Numbered from the stretch's first letter, positions 1 to 9,359 are shown. The stretch is 64,000 bases of DNA from Streptomyces sp. CB02366 (GCF_001905905.1 NZ_LIVT01000003.1:635001-699000); one strand, 5' to 3'. A program made the numbers and translations. Notes: generated from the sequence alone by a model not told the origin.

Positions 1-248
1 TCCCGGCGGCTCATAATCGGGCCTTCGTCATGAATTCCGGCATGCCGAAATCATCCCGAGTGGGAGATCGTGCTGAAGTTTGGTTGCCGCGTTCGCGGCG
101 GGATGGTCGCCCCGGAACCGTTCCGACTCCGTGACAACTCGGAGAACACTACGCAACCACCTGGGGGGTGTCAACCCTCCCCCGGCGGCCTCCACGCCGG
201 TTCCGCTTCGGCTCCGCATCGACTCGGCGGGGCCTGCGGCGCCGACCG
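1..248. other. Left edge, no gene recognised
   Basis: No coding sequence is convincing here. The stretch lies downstream of the leftward MarR gene and is less GC-rich than the genes around it. A perfect 10-bp palindrome (CGGCATGCCG) sits at 38-47. It may be the 3' side of the MarR gene or the upstream region of a gene outside the window. Confidence 0.4.
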
Positions 249-806
249 TCATTCCAGGCCGGTGAGGCGGCCGCCGGCGTCCGGTTGGGCGTGCTCCACC
301 CTGCGCAACAGGCGGACCAGCAGTTCGCCGAGGACGCCGCGTTCGTCGCCGGAGAGGTCCTGGAGCAGGTCCTCCTCGAAATCGGTCGCCATCCGCATCG
401 CCTCAAGCCACTTCGTACGGCCCTCGTCGGTCAGCTCGACGATGACGCGGACCCGGTTGTTCTCGTCGCGGTCCCGGGTGACCAGGCCCTCGCCGGCCAT
501 CCGGTCGATGCGGTGGGTCATCGCGGCCGGGGTGAGGCCGAGGCGCTTCGCCAGCTCGCCGGGGCCCAGGCGGTAGGGAGCGCCCGACAGGACCAGGGTC
601 TTGAGGACCTCCCACTCGGCGTTGCTGATGCCGAGCGCCGCCACCTGCCTCCCGTACGCGACGTTCATCCGGCGGTTCAGCCGGCCCAGCGCGGAGACGA
701 CCTGCTCGACCTGGGGGTCGAGGTCGCGGAACTCCCGCTGGTACGCGGCGATCTGTTCGTCGAGGCTCGGCTCGCCGACGGCGGGCTCCTCGGTGCTCTC
801 GGACAT
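249..806 (-). CDS. MarR family transcriptional regulator
   Basis: A 185-residue winged-helix regulator. The MarR core is visible: a dimerisation helix at about residues 30-60, then the winged helix at about 62-130, with a recognition helix (LTPAAMTHRIDRMAGEGLV) and a wing rich in charged residues (RDRDENNRVRV). It is divergent from an MFS exporter-like gene with a 157-bp gap that holds palindromes, the usual arrangement for a MarR protein that represses itself and an adjacent efflux gene until it binds a small ligand. Position and sequence resemble SCO4122 of S. coelicolor (from memory). The ligand cannot be read from the sequence. Confidence 0.9.
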   Translation of the reverse strand: MSESTEEPAVGEPSLDEQIAAYQREFRDLDPQVEQVVSALGRLNRRMNVAYGRQVAALGISNAEWEVLKTLVLSGAPYRLGPGELAKRLGLTPAAMTHRIDRMAGEGLVTRDRDENNRVRVIVELTDEGRTKWLEAMRMATDFEEDLLQDLSGDERGVLGELLVRLLRRVEHAQPDAGGRLTGLE

Positions 807-852
807 GGCGGGCAGTATGGCACGCTCCGCCCCCCCTGAAGTCCTTCATGGT

Positions 853-883
853 GAAGTTTTCAACTTCTAAGTTTAGTGCTAAA
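853..883. promoter_or_regulatory. Palindromic operators between marR and MFS gene
   Basis: Two perfect inverted repeats lie in an unusually AT-rich part of the divergent spacer: GAAGTT-TTC-AACTTC at 853-867 and TTTAG-TG-CTAAA at 872-883. Their centres are about 17 bp apart. Size, symmetry and place fit MarR dimer sites overlapping both promoters. Binding is inferred. Confidence 0.55.
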
Positions 884-963
884 GTCTTCGAGTCTGATTT
901 CTTACATGTCGGGCCCCGGCGTCCGGTGATCCGGCGACCGGGGCCTTCGAGATCTTGAGGTAG

Positions 964-2304
964 GTGAGTGTGACCAGGGAGATGGGCGCAGCGCTGCGGC
1001 GGATCCAGCTGGGCAGCGCGCTGAGCGCGTTCGGGCTCGGGTTCACCGTTCCGTATCTGTACGTCTACGTGGCGCAGGTGCGGAATCTGGGCGCCGGGAC
1101 GGCGGGAGTCGTCCTGGCGGTCTTCGCCATGGCGGCGCTGGCCGTTCTGCCGTTCACCGGGCGGGCCATCGACCGGCGGGGCCCGCTGCCCGTGCTGCTG
1201 GTGGCCTCCGGGCTGGCTTCCGTGGGCGCCGCCGCCCTGGGTTTCGCGAGCAGCGTTCCGGCCGCCGTGCTCGCCGCCGCGGTCCTGGGCGCGGGCACCG
1301 CCGTCATGCAGCCGGCCCTCGCCACGATGCTCGTGTGGTGCTCCAGCACCGCGACCCGTACGCGGGCCTTCGCCACGCAGTTCTTCCTGCAGAACCTGGG
1401 GCTCGGCCTCGGCGGCCTGGTCGGCGGGCAGCTGGTGGATGTGGACCGGCCGGCGAGCTTCACCCTGCTGTTCCTGATCGAGGCCGCGATGTTCGTGGTG
1501 CTCGGTGTGACCGTGACCACGGTGCGCATGCCCCGCCCGGCGTCGCTCGGCGACGTGCGGCCCGCGGACCCGTCCGCCGCGAAGGGCGGCGGGCTGCGCG
1601 CGCTGCTCTCCCACCGGGCGATGGTGCAGCTGTGCGTGCTCGGGTTCGTGCTGTTCTTCGCCTGCTACGGCCAGTTCGAGTCCGGCCTGGCCGCGTACGG
1701 CACGGAGGCCGCCGGGATCGAACCGTCCACCCTCGGGCTGGCGCTGGCCGCCAACACCGCGGTCATCGTCGCCGCGCAGTTCGTCGTGCTGCGGCTCGTG
1801 GAGCGCCGCCGCCGCAGCCGGGTCATCGCCGCGGTCGGCCTGATCTGGGCGTTCGCCTGGATCGTGGCGGGCTACGCGGGGCTGGGCCACGGCAGCCAGG
1901 CCATGGCGACGGCCGCGTTCATCTCGACGTACGCGCTGTTCGGGCTGGGTGAGGCGATGCTGTCGCCGACCGTCGCGCCGCTGGTCGCCGATCTGGCTCC
2001 GGAGTCGATGGTCGGGCAGTACAACTCGGCGTTCGCCCTGTGCAAGCAGCTCGCGCTGGCGGTCGGTCCGGCCGTGGGCGGGCCGATGGGGGCGTCGCTG
2101 CACGGTCCGTACATCGTGACGTTCGTGCTGTTCTCGCTGGGCATCACGGTGCTCGCGCTGCGGTTGGGCCGGCGGCTCACCCCCGTACAGGACCAGCCGT
2201 CGGTGGCCGCCGTTCCGTCGCGGGTGGTGGCGGTGTCACTGCCCGAGGGCGGGGACGTTGCGGGGAACGCTCCGTCTCCCGCCTCTGCCTCCGCCGGTCA
2301 CTGA
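964..2304 (+). CDS. MFS transporter
   Basis: A 446-residue major facilitator superfamily permease with about 12 predicted membrane helices in two halves joined by a polar loop near residues 185-215. The loop after helix 2 carries the family-type motif region (GRAIDRRGPLPVLL). It probably exports a drug or metabolite by proton exchange. The GTG at 964 follows a weak AG-rich ribosome site; an in-frame GTG at 970 is an alternative. The polar C-terminal 45 residues have no recognised domain. The neighbouring divergent MarR gene suggests substrate-induced expression. The substrate is unknown. Confidence 0.88.
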   Translation: MSVTREMGAALRRIQLGSALSAFGLGFTVPYLYVYVAQVRNLGAGTAGVVLAVFAMAALAVLPFTGRAIDRRGPLPVLLVASGLASVGAAALGFASSVPAAVLAAAVLGAGTAVMQPALATMLVWCSSTATRTRAFATQFFLQNLGLGLGGLVGGQLVDVDRPASFTLLFLIEAAMFVVLGVTVTTVRMPRPASLGDVRPADPSAAKGGGLRALLSHRAMVQLCVLGFVLFFACYGQFESGLAAYGTEAAGIEPSTLGLALAANTAVIVAAQFVVLRLVERRRRSRVIAAVGLIWAFAWIVAGYAGLGHGSQAMATAAFISTYALFGLGEAMLSPTVAPLVADLAPESMVGQYNSAFALCKQLALAVGPAVGGPMGASLHGPYIVTFVLFSLGITVLALRLGRRLTPVQDQPSVAAVPSRVVAVSLPEGGDVAGNAPSPASASAGH

Positions 2305-2308
2305 CCGG

Positions 2309-2324
2309 GAACGTCCGGACGTTC
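2309..2324. terminator. Palindrome between convergent genes
   Basis: GAACGTCCGGACGTTC is a perfect 16-bp palindrome in the 27-bp gap between the convergent MFS and phosphatase genes. It may act as a bidirectional terminator, but with no loop and no T tract it is weak evidence. Confidence 0.3.
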
Positions 2325-2331
2325 GCCCTGC

Positions 2332-3999
2332 TCACCGCGGCAGGGCGAACTCGCACCAGACCGCCTTGCCGCCGCCCGGGGTGCGCCTGCTGCCCCAGGA
2401 GGTGGCGATCGAGGCGATGATCGAGATGCCGCGTCCCGCCTCGTCCACCGGTTCGGCCCGGCGGCGGCGCGGCAGGTGGTCGTCGCCGTCGGTGACCTCG
2501 ATGATCAGTCGGCGGTCCGTACGCCTCAGCCCCAGCCGCATCGGGGGTGTGCCGTGCTGGAGGGAGTTGGCGACCAGCTCGCTGGTGGCGAGGACGCCCA
2601 GGTCGCGCAGGTCGACGGGGAAGCGCCAGGAGGTCAGGACCCCGGTGGCGAAGGCGCGGGCGCGCGGGGCGGCCTCGATGCCGCCGAGGAGGTCGAGCGC
2701 CGCGTTGTGGAACAGCTCCGCGTCCGTCCCCGTACGGGCGGGGTGCTGGACGACCAGGACCGCCACGTCGTCGTCGTGCTCGGCGGTCACGCCGAGGGAG
2801 CGGATCAGCCGGTCGCAGACGACCTGGGGCGACCCCGTGGCGCCGGAGAGGGCGCGGGCCAGGGCGGCGACGCCCTCGTCGATGTCCTCACCGCGCCGTT
2901 CGACCAGGCCGTCCGTATAGAGGACGGCGGTGGAGCCGGGCGGCAGCGCGATCGTGCCGGAGGTGTGGACCCAGCCGCCGGTGCCGAGCGGGGGGCCGGT
3001 GGGGTCGGCGGCGCGGTGGACGACGCCGTCCTCGTCGCTGACGAGGATCGGGAGGTGTCCGGCGGAGGCGTAGACGAGCTGCCCCTCGTTGGGGTCGTGG
3101 ACGGCGTAGACGCAGGTCGCGATCTGGCTGGCGTCGATCTCGGCGGCGAGGACGTCCAGCAGCTGGATCACCTCGTGCGGTGGGAGGTCGAGGCGGGCGT
3201 AGGCGCGGACGGCGGTGCGGAGCTGGCCCATCACGGCGGCGGCCCGGACCCCGCGGCCCATCACGTCGCCGATGACGAGTGCGGTGCGGCCCGCGCCGAG
3301 GGTGATGACGTCGTACCAGTCGCCGCCGACCGCCGCGTCGGTGCCGCCGGGCTGGTAGGTGGCGGCGATGCGGAGGTCGTCGGGCTGTTCCAGCTCCTGC
3401 GGGAGCAGGGAGCGCTGGAGGGTGACGGCCGTCTCGCGGTGGCGGCGCTCGCTGGTGCGCAGGCGTTCGGCGGCCTCGGCGTGGTCGGTGACGTCGGTGG
3501 CGTAGACGAGGACGCCCTTCTCTCCGGCGACCGGGGTGCAGGTCACCGTGTAGGAGCCGCCCCCGGGGGTCCGGCGGGACTTGACCGTGCGGGCGGTGCC
3601 GCTGCGCAGGACCTGGTCGAGCAGGGGGAGCACGCTCAGCTGGGCGAGTTCCGGCATGGCCGCGGCGGCGGGGGCGCCGGACGGGCGGGGGCCGAACGCG
3701 GCCTCGTAGGCGTCGTTGACGTAGGCGATCCGGTGGTCGGCGCCGTGCAGCAGGGCGACCGGGGCGGGGAGCCGCCCGAGGATCTCGCAGGCGGAGAGGT
3801 CGTCGAGGGCGGCCCCGGGGGCGGTCTCCGACGGGTCGGGGTCGCCGGGGGCCGGGGAGGCGTCGCCCGGCGGGGCGGGTGCGCCCTCCGGCCGGGCGGA
3901 ATCGGCTCGGGCGGCCGGCACGGGACTGCGGTCGTCCCGTGCGGCGGCGGCTCGGCGCTGCGTTCCGGGAAGGCGGGCGCTCCAACGCGTGAAGTTCAC
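2332..3999 (-). CDS. PAS - SpoIIE (PP2C) phosphatase - HATPase regulator
   Basis: A 555-residue cytoplasmic signalling protein. A disordered Pro/Ala-rich start (about 1-65) is followed by a PAS domain (about 70-180), a SpoIIE/RsbU-type PP2C phosphatase (about 195-405; metal-site motifs GGDWYD and VIGDVMGRG, later YTDGLVERR and DDDVAVLV), and an anti-sigma-like HATPase domain (about 425-553; ELVANSLQHG N-box). The family dephosphorylates anti-anti-sigma factors, while the HATPase domain can act as an anti-sigma kinase, so both opposing activities are in one chain. The GTG start at 3999 precedes NFTRWS. Streptomyces genomes carry dozens of such genes and the partner here is unknown. Confidence 0.9.
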   Translation of the reverse strand: MNFTRWSARLPGTQRRAAAARDDRSPVPAARADSARPEGAPAPPGDASPAPGDPDPSETAPGAALDDLSACEILGRLPAPVALLHGADHRIAYVNDAYEAAFGPRPSGAPAAAAMPELAQLSVLPLLDQVLRSGTARTVKSRRTPGGGSYTVTCTPVAGEKGVLVYATDVTDHAEAAERLRTSERRHRETAVTLQRSLLPQELEQPDDLRIAATYQPGGTDAAVGGDWYDVITLGAGRTALVIGDVMGRGVRAAAVMGQLRTAVRAYARLDLPPHEVIQLLDVLAAEIDASQIATCVYAVHDPNEGQLVYASAGHLPILVSDEDGVVHRAADPTGPPLGTGGWVHTSGTIALPPGSTAVLYTDGLVERRGEDIDEGVAALARALSGATGSPQVVCDRLIRSLGVTAEHDDDVAVLVVQHPARTGTDAELFHNAALDLLGGIEAAPRARAFATGVLTSWRFPVDLRDLGVLATSELVANSLQHGTPPMRLGLRRTDRRLIIEVTDGDDHLPRRRRAEPVDEAGRGISIIASIATSWGSRRTPGGGKAVWCEFALPR

Positions 4000-4264
4000 G
4001 GTATTTCTGGCCTCGTGTGTCGGTCTGGTCCGCTCGGGCGGGCTGCTTCTTCTGCCGTTGTTCGGTGCACCGGGGGCCGTGCCCCCGGGAAGGCGCAGCC
4101 GGGCCTCGTCGTGCTGGTGGTGCGTCGCTGCTGGTCACTGTTGGTCACTGCCGACCGGGTCACTCTGTGCAGGTGTGGGCCCACCTATGGTCACACGTCC
4201 AGTGTGACCGACCGTACTGACAGTTGCCGTCCCGGCGCCTTTTCGACGGCTCGTCAGCAGCCCT

Positions 4265-5710
4265 TCAGCCGCCCGCCGGACGGTTCTCCGGCGGTTCTTC
4301 CCCGCCTTGCGGGCGGCCGGGGCGGGGCACCCGCGGGGCGGCGGGGCCGCCTGCCGCGAGTTCGAATTCGGCGCGGGGGTGTTCCAGCGAACCGAGCGAG
4401 ACGATCTCGCGTTTGAAGAGTCCGGAAAGGGTCCATTCGGCGAGGACGCGTGCCTTCCGGTTGAACGTCGGCACCCGGCTGAGGTGGTACACGCGGTGCA
4501 TCAGCCAGGCCGGGTAGCCCTTGAGCTTGCGGCCGTAGACGTGGGCGACGCCCTTGTGCAGGCCGAGGGAGGCGACGGACCCGGCGTACGCGTGCCGGTA
4601 CTCCCGCAGAGGACGGCCCTCGATGGAGGAGAGGACGTTGTCGGCGAGGACCTTCGCCTGGCGCACCGCGTGCTGGGCGTTCGGGGCGGTCTCGCGTCCC
4701 GGTTCGGAGGCCGTCAGATCGGGTACGGCCGCGGCGTCGCCGGCGGCCCAGGCGTGGGGCGCTCCCTCGACGCCGAGGGTGGCGGTGCAGCGGAGCCGGC
4801 CGCGTTCGGTGAGGGGCAGGCCGGTGGCGGCCAGCAGGGGGGCCGGTTTGACGCCCGCGGTCCAGACGAGGGTGCGGGTGGGGAAGCGGGAGCCGTCGCT
4901 GAGCACGGCGACGCGGTCCTCGCAGGTGTCGAGGCGGGTTTCGAGGCGTACGTCGATGTTGCGGCCGCGCAGCTCGCCGACGGCGTACGTGCCCATGGCC
5001 TCGCCGACCTCGGGGAGGATGCGCCCGGACGCCTCGACGAGGATCCATTTCAGGTCGGTCGGCTTGATGTTGTGGTAGTACCGCGCGGTGTAGCGGGCCA
5101 TGTCCTCCAGCTCGGCCAGCGCCTCCACGCCCGCGTAGCCGCCGCCGACGAAGACGAAGGTCAGGGCGGCGTCGCGGATCGCGGGGTCGCGGGTGGCGGA
5201 GGCGATGTCCATCTGTTCGATGACGTGGTTGCGCAGCCCGATGGCCTCCTCGACGGTCTTGAAACCGATGCCGAATTCGGCCAGACCGGGGATGGGCAGG
5301 GTGCGCGACACGGACCCGGGGGCGATGACGATCTCGTCGTACGCGATCTCCAGGGATCCGGTGCCGTCCTCGGCGGTGGCGAGGGTGGTGACGGTGGCGG
5401 TCCGTGCGGCGTGGTCCACGTCGCGGACCTCGCCGATGACGATCCGGCAGTCGTTCAGGACACGGCGCAGCGGCACGACCACATGGCGCGGCGAGATCGA
5501 TCCGGCGGCTGCTTCGGGGAGGAAAGGCTGGTAGGTCATGTACGGCTCGGGCGTGACGACCACGATCTCGGCGTCGCCTCTTCTCAGCCGCTGCTTCACC
5601 TTCCGTTGGAGACGCAGCGCTGTGTACATCCCGACGTAGCCGCCGCCGACTACGAGAATGCGTACACCTGGCCGGGTGCCGGGGGCCGTCCCCCGGGAAT
5701 CTGGAGCCAT
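4265..5710 (-). CDS. Type II NADH dehydrogenase-like FAD oxidoreductase
   Basis: About 481 residues with two Rossmann folds: an FAD-binding GGGYVG motif at residues 22-27 and a second dinucleotide-binding FVGGGYAG near residue 180, plus a C-terminal FAD contact (AAGDAAAVP). This is the layout of membrane-associated NDH-2, which passes electrons from NADH to menaquinone without pumping protons. I chose the ATG at 5710, behind a GGGGTGG ribosome site, over the GTG at 5749, which would add 13 residues. The last 40 residues are Pro/Gly-rich. It is divergent from atrA, as SCO4119 is in S. coelicolor (from memory), so AtrA may bind the shared spacer. Confidence 0.85.
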   Translation of the reverse strand: MAPDSRGTAPGTRPGVRILVVGGGYVGMYTALRLQRKVKQRLRRGDAEIVVVTPEPYMTYQPFLPEAAAGSISPRHVVVPLRRVLNDCRIVIGEVRDVDHAARTATVTTLATAEDGTGSLEIAYDEIVIAPGSVSRTLPIPGLAEFGIGFKTVEEAIGLRNHVIEQMDIASATRDPAIRDAALTFVFVGGGYAGVEALAELEDMARYTARYYHNIKPTDLKWILVEASGRILPEVGEAMGTYAVGELRGRNIDVRLETRLDTCEDRVAVLSDGSRFPTRTLVWTAGVKPAPLLAATGLPLTERGRLRCTATLGVEGAPHAWAAGDAAAVPDLTASEPGRETAPNAQHAVRQAKVLADNVLSSIEGRPLREYRHAYAGSVASLGLHKGVAHVYGRKLKGYPAWLMHRVYHLSRVPTFNRKARVLAEWTLSGLFKREIVSLGSLEHPRAEFELAAGGPAAPRVPRPGRPQGGEEPPENRPAGG

Positions 5711-6053
5711 CACCACCCCATGACGCAACGGAGTCAGTGGTTTGTCCACAGGCCCGGCAAATTGTGTGACCGGAGCACTCTCAACCGCGCCGGGAGACCG
5801 CGTGCGGCGCGGGAGGGCAGCCGCGCAGGTCAGACCCTACGCAGGGGGTGGTCGACAGGGCGATCTCCCTGCGAGGAAGGGGCTTTGGGCCGATCGGGGG
5901 CCGCCCCATGCGGAACTACCCCCTTCTGAATTGACGCGGGCTCAACTATGTTCGTTACCCGTCGGGGTGGCGGGTGCGGATTTCGTTGTGCTCCGCTCCC
6001 CGGCTGAAACGGCGGGAAGTCTCCGGGGGGAGACGTCATAACCGGGGGAAGTT
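5711..6053. promoter_or_regulatory. Divergent ndh/atrA control region
   Basis: This 343-bp spacer separates two divergent genes. A TTGACG at 5931-5936 and an AT-rich stretch (AACTATGTTCGTTACC) just after it could form the atrA promoter, although spacing to a -10 is unclear. A strong GGGGGAA ribosome site precedes the atrA ATG. No coding sequence is seen. Confidence 0.45.
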
Positions 6054-6944
6054 ATGCACATTCAGGATACGCATGGCCAGGCTGCGCTCTCGCGCGCGTC
6101 CGACGACCAGGGACGCCTCGGCTCGGTGGGGGCGCTCGGAGTCATGAGCTCGGCCGACGCCGTTCGTTCCGCGGCCGCGGTGAGTGCCGCCGCGATGAAT
6201 TCGTCCGCTGCCGGACAGGTCCCGACCGGGGCGACGGCGACGACGACGGGGGGCGTGGGCGCCCCTCGCTCGGCCCCGTTGCGCGTCGACGCGCAACGGA
6301 ATCTGGAGCACGTGCTGCGTGCGGCACGCGAGGTGTTCGGAGAGCTGGGTTACGGCGCTCCGATGGAGGACGTGGCGCGCCGGGCGCGCGTCGGCGTGGG
6401 CACGGTCTACCGGCGGTTCCCGAGCAAGGACGTGCTGGTGCGCCGGATAGCCGAGGAGGAGACCTCCCGGCTGACCGAGCAGGCCCGTACGGCGCTGGGG
6501 CAGGAGGAGAAGCCCTGGGCGGCCCTCTCCCGCTTCCTGCGTACGTCGGTGGCGTCGGGTGCGGGCAGGCTGCTGCCGCCGCAGGTACTGCGGGTCGGGG
6601 TCGACGGGGAGGAGCCGGGCGCGGTCGAGGAGACCCGTGTGCCGCAGCAGCGGCAGGGCGTGGGCCAGGACGACTTCCGGGGCGTCGCCCAGCGCTCCGG
6701 CGGGACGGACGGGCTGGACGGGCTCGGCGAGGACACCGCCGCGGTCGAGCTGCTGGAGGTCGTGGGGCGGCTCGTGGAACGGGCGCGGGAGTCCGGGGAG
6801 CTGCGTCGGGACGTGACGGTCGCCGATGTGCTGCTGGTCATCGCCACGGCGGCTCCCTCGCTGCCGGACGCGGCCCAGCAGGCCGCGGCGTCGGCCCGGT
6901 TGCTGGACATCCTGCTGGAGGGTCTGAGGTCACGCCCGGCGTGA
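6054..6944 (+). CDS. atrA: TetR family regulator AtrA
   Basis: A 296-residue TetR-family protein. After a low-complexity Ala/Ser/Thr-rich start of about 80 residues comes the TetR DNA-binding domain (about 80-135), with the helix-turn-helix MEDVARRARVGVGTVYRRFP, then a helical ligand-binding region. Neighbours (NADH dehydrogenase on one side, large sigma factor and asparagine-synthase-like gene on the other) match the atrA locus of S. coelicolor (SCO4118). AtrA is known to activate actII-ORF4 and, in S. griseus, strR, and to affect nagE2 and lipid metabolism genes. The start is supported by GGGGGAA six bases upstream. The symbol rests on family and gene order. Confidence 0.8.
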   Translation: MHIQDTHGQAALSRASDDQGRLGSVGALGVMSSADAVRSAAAVSAAAMNSSAAGQVPTGATATTTGGVGAPRSAPLRVDAQRNLEHVLRAAREVFGELGYGAPMEDVARRARVGVGTVYRRFPSKDVLVRRIAEEETSRLTEQARTALGQEEKPWAALSRFLRTSVASGAGRLLPPQVLRVGVDGEEPGAVEETRVPQQRQGVGQDDFRGVAQRSGGTDGLDGLGEDTAAVELLEVVGRLVERARESGELRRDVTVADVLLVIATAAPSLPDAAQQAAASARLLDILLEGLRSRPA

Positions 6945-7367
6945 CGGCCGGGGCGGGGGCCGGGGCGACGGCCGGGGGCGGTGGTTCTTCTGCCGTCCCG
7001 TGCCCGCCGCCCACTGCCGCTCGTCCACTGACCGCTGGCGCTCCCACGGTGTCGGCCGCTCGCCGCCCGCTCCGGTCCTCTTTCGTCCGCGCTTCCTCCG
7101 TGTTCGTCCGTCCCCCGGTAGTACGGGCCGGGCGGAATGGAAGGGAACGGAAGGGAGCGGACGGACGGGAGCAGACGGACGGGGCAGGGCGGGCGCCGGG
7201 CAACAGATCGACGCGAGCCCCTTCCCCGAAAGAGTGACGTTCCATACCCCTTCTCCTGGAAGACGCCCCGGACGAGTGGTTGACAGGGCGGAAGGGCGAG
7301 CGGGATTGAGCCATGTGGCAGTCTTGGCCGGTATTCGGGTCCGAGGGTGTATACGGGGGCTTCCGCG
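6945..7367. promoter_or_regulatory. Upstream region of the sigma-factor gene
   Basis: 423 bp without a credible gene. The first half is low-complexity, purine/GC-rich sequence. A TTGACA at 7280-7285 with GATTGA 18 bp downstream (7304-7309) is a weak housekeeping promoter candidate, leaving a leader of roughly 50 bases before the ATG at 7368. No terminator is obvious after atrA. Confidence 0.35.
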
Positions 7368-9359
7368 ATGAGCGGTAACGAGCAGCAGGAAGAGCCGCTC
7401 GACGAGATCGTCGCGGCCGGCAAGGACACGAAAGCGGCGGGGCGACCCGCCGGGCACGTGCCGGTGCAGGCCGTACGCGGTCCGTCGGACGGCGAGCCCG
7501 AGGGCGGCACCGTCCTGCCCGGACCCTGGCCCCCCGTCGCCGAGGACGACGCCTCCGGCGGAGCGGGCGTGGGCGCGCACGCGGTGCCGCAGCAGCGCGC
7601 CGGCCGCGGCGGGGCCCCCGAGTCCGGGCTGTCCGACGCCCGGTTGATCGAGGACATGCGGGCCGGTGACGACCAGGCGTACGAGGAGCTGTTCCGGCGG
7701 CATTCGGGCGCCGTCCTCCGCTACGCCCGCAGCTGCTGCCGGGACGGGCACACCGCCGACGACCTGACGGCCGAGGTGTTCGCCCGCACCCTCCAGGCCG
7801 TGCGGGGCGGGAAGGGGCCCACGGAAGCGGTCCGCGCCTACCTGATGACCGCCGTCCGCCATGTCGCCGCAGCCTGGACGAAGAGCGCCAAGCGCGAGCA
7901 CCTGGTCGACGACTTCGCGGTGTTCGCCGCACAGGCCGTCCGTTCCTCGGAGCTGTCCGACGACGACACCCTCGAACTGGGCGCCGACGTCCTGGCGATG
8001 CACGAGGCCGAGCAGACGATGGCGATGCAGGCTTTCCGGAGCCTCCCGGAGCGCTGGCAGGCGGTCCTGTGGCACACCACGGTGGAGGAGGAGTCGCCCA
8101 GCGAGATCGCCCCGCTGTTCGGCCTCACCGCCAATGCCACCGCCGTCCTGGCCGGCCGCGCCCGCGAAGGGCTCAAGCAGGCGTATCTCCAGGCCCACGT
8201 GAGCCAGGCGCTCACCACCGGCGGGGAGTGCGCCCAGTACGCCGACCGGCTCGGCGCGCACGCCCGGGGCGGGCTGCGCACCCGGGCCGAGCGCGGCCTG
8301 CGCAAGCACCTCGACGAGTGCGCCAAGTGCCGGTTGGTGGCAGGCGAGTTGGAGCAGGTGAACGCCGGGATTCCGGCGCTGCTGCCCGTCGCGGTCATCG
8401 GATGGTTCGCCGCCGGGTACGCGCTCAAGGCCGCGGGCGTCGTGGCCGGGGGCACGATCGGGGCGGCGGGCGCGGGCGCCGCGGCGGCGGCCACCGGGCC
8501 CGGGGCCTCCGGCGGAGCCGCCGGGGGCGCGGCGGCCTCCGAAGGGCTCGGCGCGCCCGCCAAGGCCGGGATCGCCGCCGCCGTGACCGTGGCCGCCGCG
8601 GCCGGGCTGGTATGGGCTCTCGTCGGCGACGAACAGCCGAAACCGGAGCCCAGGCCGGTCGCGAAGCCGCCTGTGGTGGCGCCCGCGGACCCCACGCCGA
8701 AACCCCCGCCGCCGTCCGCGGAGCCGGTGCCCGCGCCGCCCGCGGCCCCCGAGCCGCCCGCGTCCCCGGCGCCCTCCCCGTCCGAGCCGGCCCCGGAGCC
8801 GACGCCGCCCCCCACGCCTTCCCCCGAGCCGCCTGCGGAGTCCGCGCCGCCGCCGAGCCCGCCGCCGTCCCCCGCCCCGACGCCGACACCGCCGCCGGAG
8901 CCCACACCGCCGCCGCCCGCGCCGGAGGTCTACCAGGTCAACGAGTTGCCGTACTCCGTCTTCGGCGACCGCAGCGAGCCGGAAGTGGTGATGGGGCAGA
9001 GCAGTTGGGTCTGGCAGCGTTCCAACGTGTCGATCGCCTCCACCCGTTACGCGCACGGGGTGACCGTGCACGCCCGCTCCTCGGTGACCATCCGGCTGAA
9101 CCGTCCCTGCACCCGGTACGAGGCCATGGTGGGGGTGGACGATCTCACGCTGGGGCTCGGCGCGGTGCGCTTCTCCGTGTTCAACGGGGACGGCGCACGG
9201 CTGTGGGGCTCCCCCGTGATGCGGGGCGGCGATCCCGCCGTTCCGGTGAGCGTGGACATCGCCGGCCAGTCCTCGATCCGCCTGGTGGTCGAGCCGGAGG
9301 GAACGTTTGGCCAGGTGGCGCTCGCCGACTGGGCGGAGTCCCGGATCAGCTGCGCCTGA
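7368..9359 (+). CDS. ECF-like sigma factor fused to anti-sigma-like and NPCBM-like domains
   Basis: A 663-residue composite protein. After a disordered start (about 1-85) comes sigma region 2 (about 88-165; DDQAYEELFRRHSGAVLRYA, DDLTAEVFARTLQ) and sigma region 4 (about 220-285). A zinc-finger-like segment follows (KHLDECAKCRLVAGELE, an HxxxCxxC motif as in ZAS anti-sigma factors), then a hydrophobic stretch (LLPVAVIGWFAAGYAL), an Ala/Gly region with another hydrophobic helix, a Pro-rich spacer of about 100 residues, and a C-terminal beta-rich region (about 520-663) resembling NPCBM carbohydrate-binding domains. It looks like a membrane-tethered sigma factor with its own inhibitor and an external sensing domain. 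I prefer the ATG at 7368 (GGGGG upstream) over a GTG at 7347. Convergent with the next gene. Confidence 0.82.
   Translation: MSGNEQQEEPLDEIVAAGKDTKAAGRPAGHVPVQAVRGPSDGEPEGGTVLPGPWPPVAEDDASGGAGVGAHAVPQQRAGRGGAPESGLSDARLIEDMRAGDDQAYEELFRRHSGAVLRYARSCCRDGHTADDLTAEVFARTLQAVRGGKGPTEAVRAYLMTAVRHVAAAWTKSAKREHLVDDFAVFAAQAVRSSELSDDDTLELGADVLAMHEAEQTMAMQAFRSLPERWQAVLWHTTVEEESPSEIAPLFGLTANATAVLAGRAREGLKQAYLQAHVSQALTTGGECAQYADRLGAHARGGLRTRAERGLRKHLDECAKCRLVAGELEQVNAGIPALLPVAVIGWFAAGYALKAAGVVAGGTIGAAGAGAAAAATGPGASGGAAGGAAASEGLGAPAKAGIAAAVTVAAAAGLVWALVGDEQPKPEPRPVAKPPVVAPADPTPKPPPPSAEPVPAPPAAPEPPASPAPSPSEPAPEPTPPPTPSPEPPAESAPPPSPPPSPAPTPTPPPEPTPPPPAPEVYQVNELPYSVFGDRSEPEVVMGQSSWVWQRSNVSIASTRYAHGVTVHARSSVTIRLNRPCTRYEAMVGVDDLTLGLGAVRFSVFNGDGARLWGSPVMRGGDPAVPVSVDIAGQSSIRLVVEPEGTFGQVALADWAESRISCA

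Noticed and set aside
403..2103. Long open frame opposite the MFS gene
   Set aside because: Very GC-rich DNA gives long antisense frames. Its product is low-complexity Arg/Gly/Pro with no family features, and the plus-strand MFS gene has normal codon bias.
2476..4416. 646-codon plus-strand frame across the PAS/PP2C gene
   Set aside because: Gly/Ala/Asp-rich low-complexity product overlapping a clear minus-strand gene; an antisense shadow.
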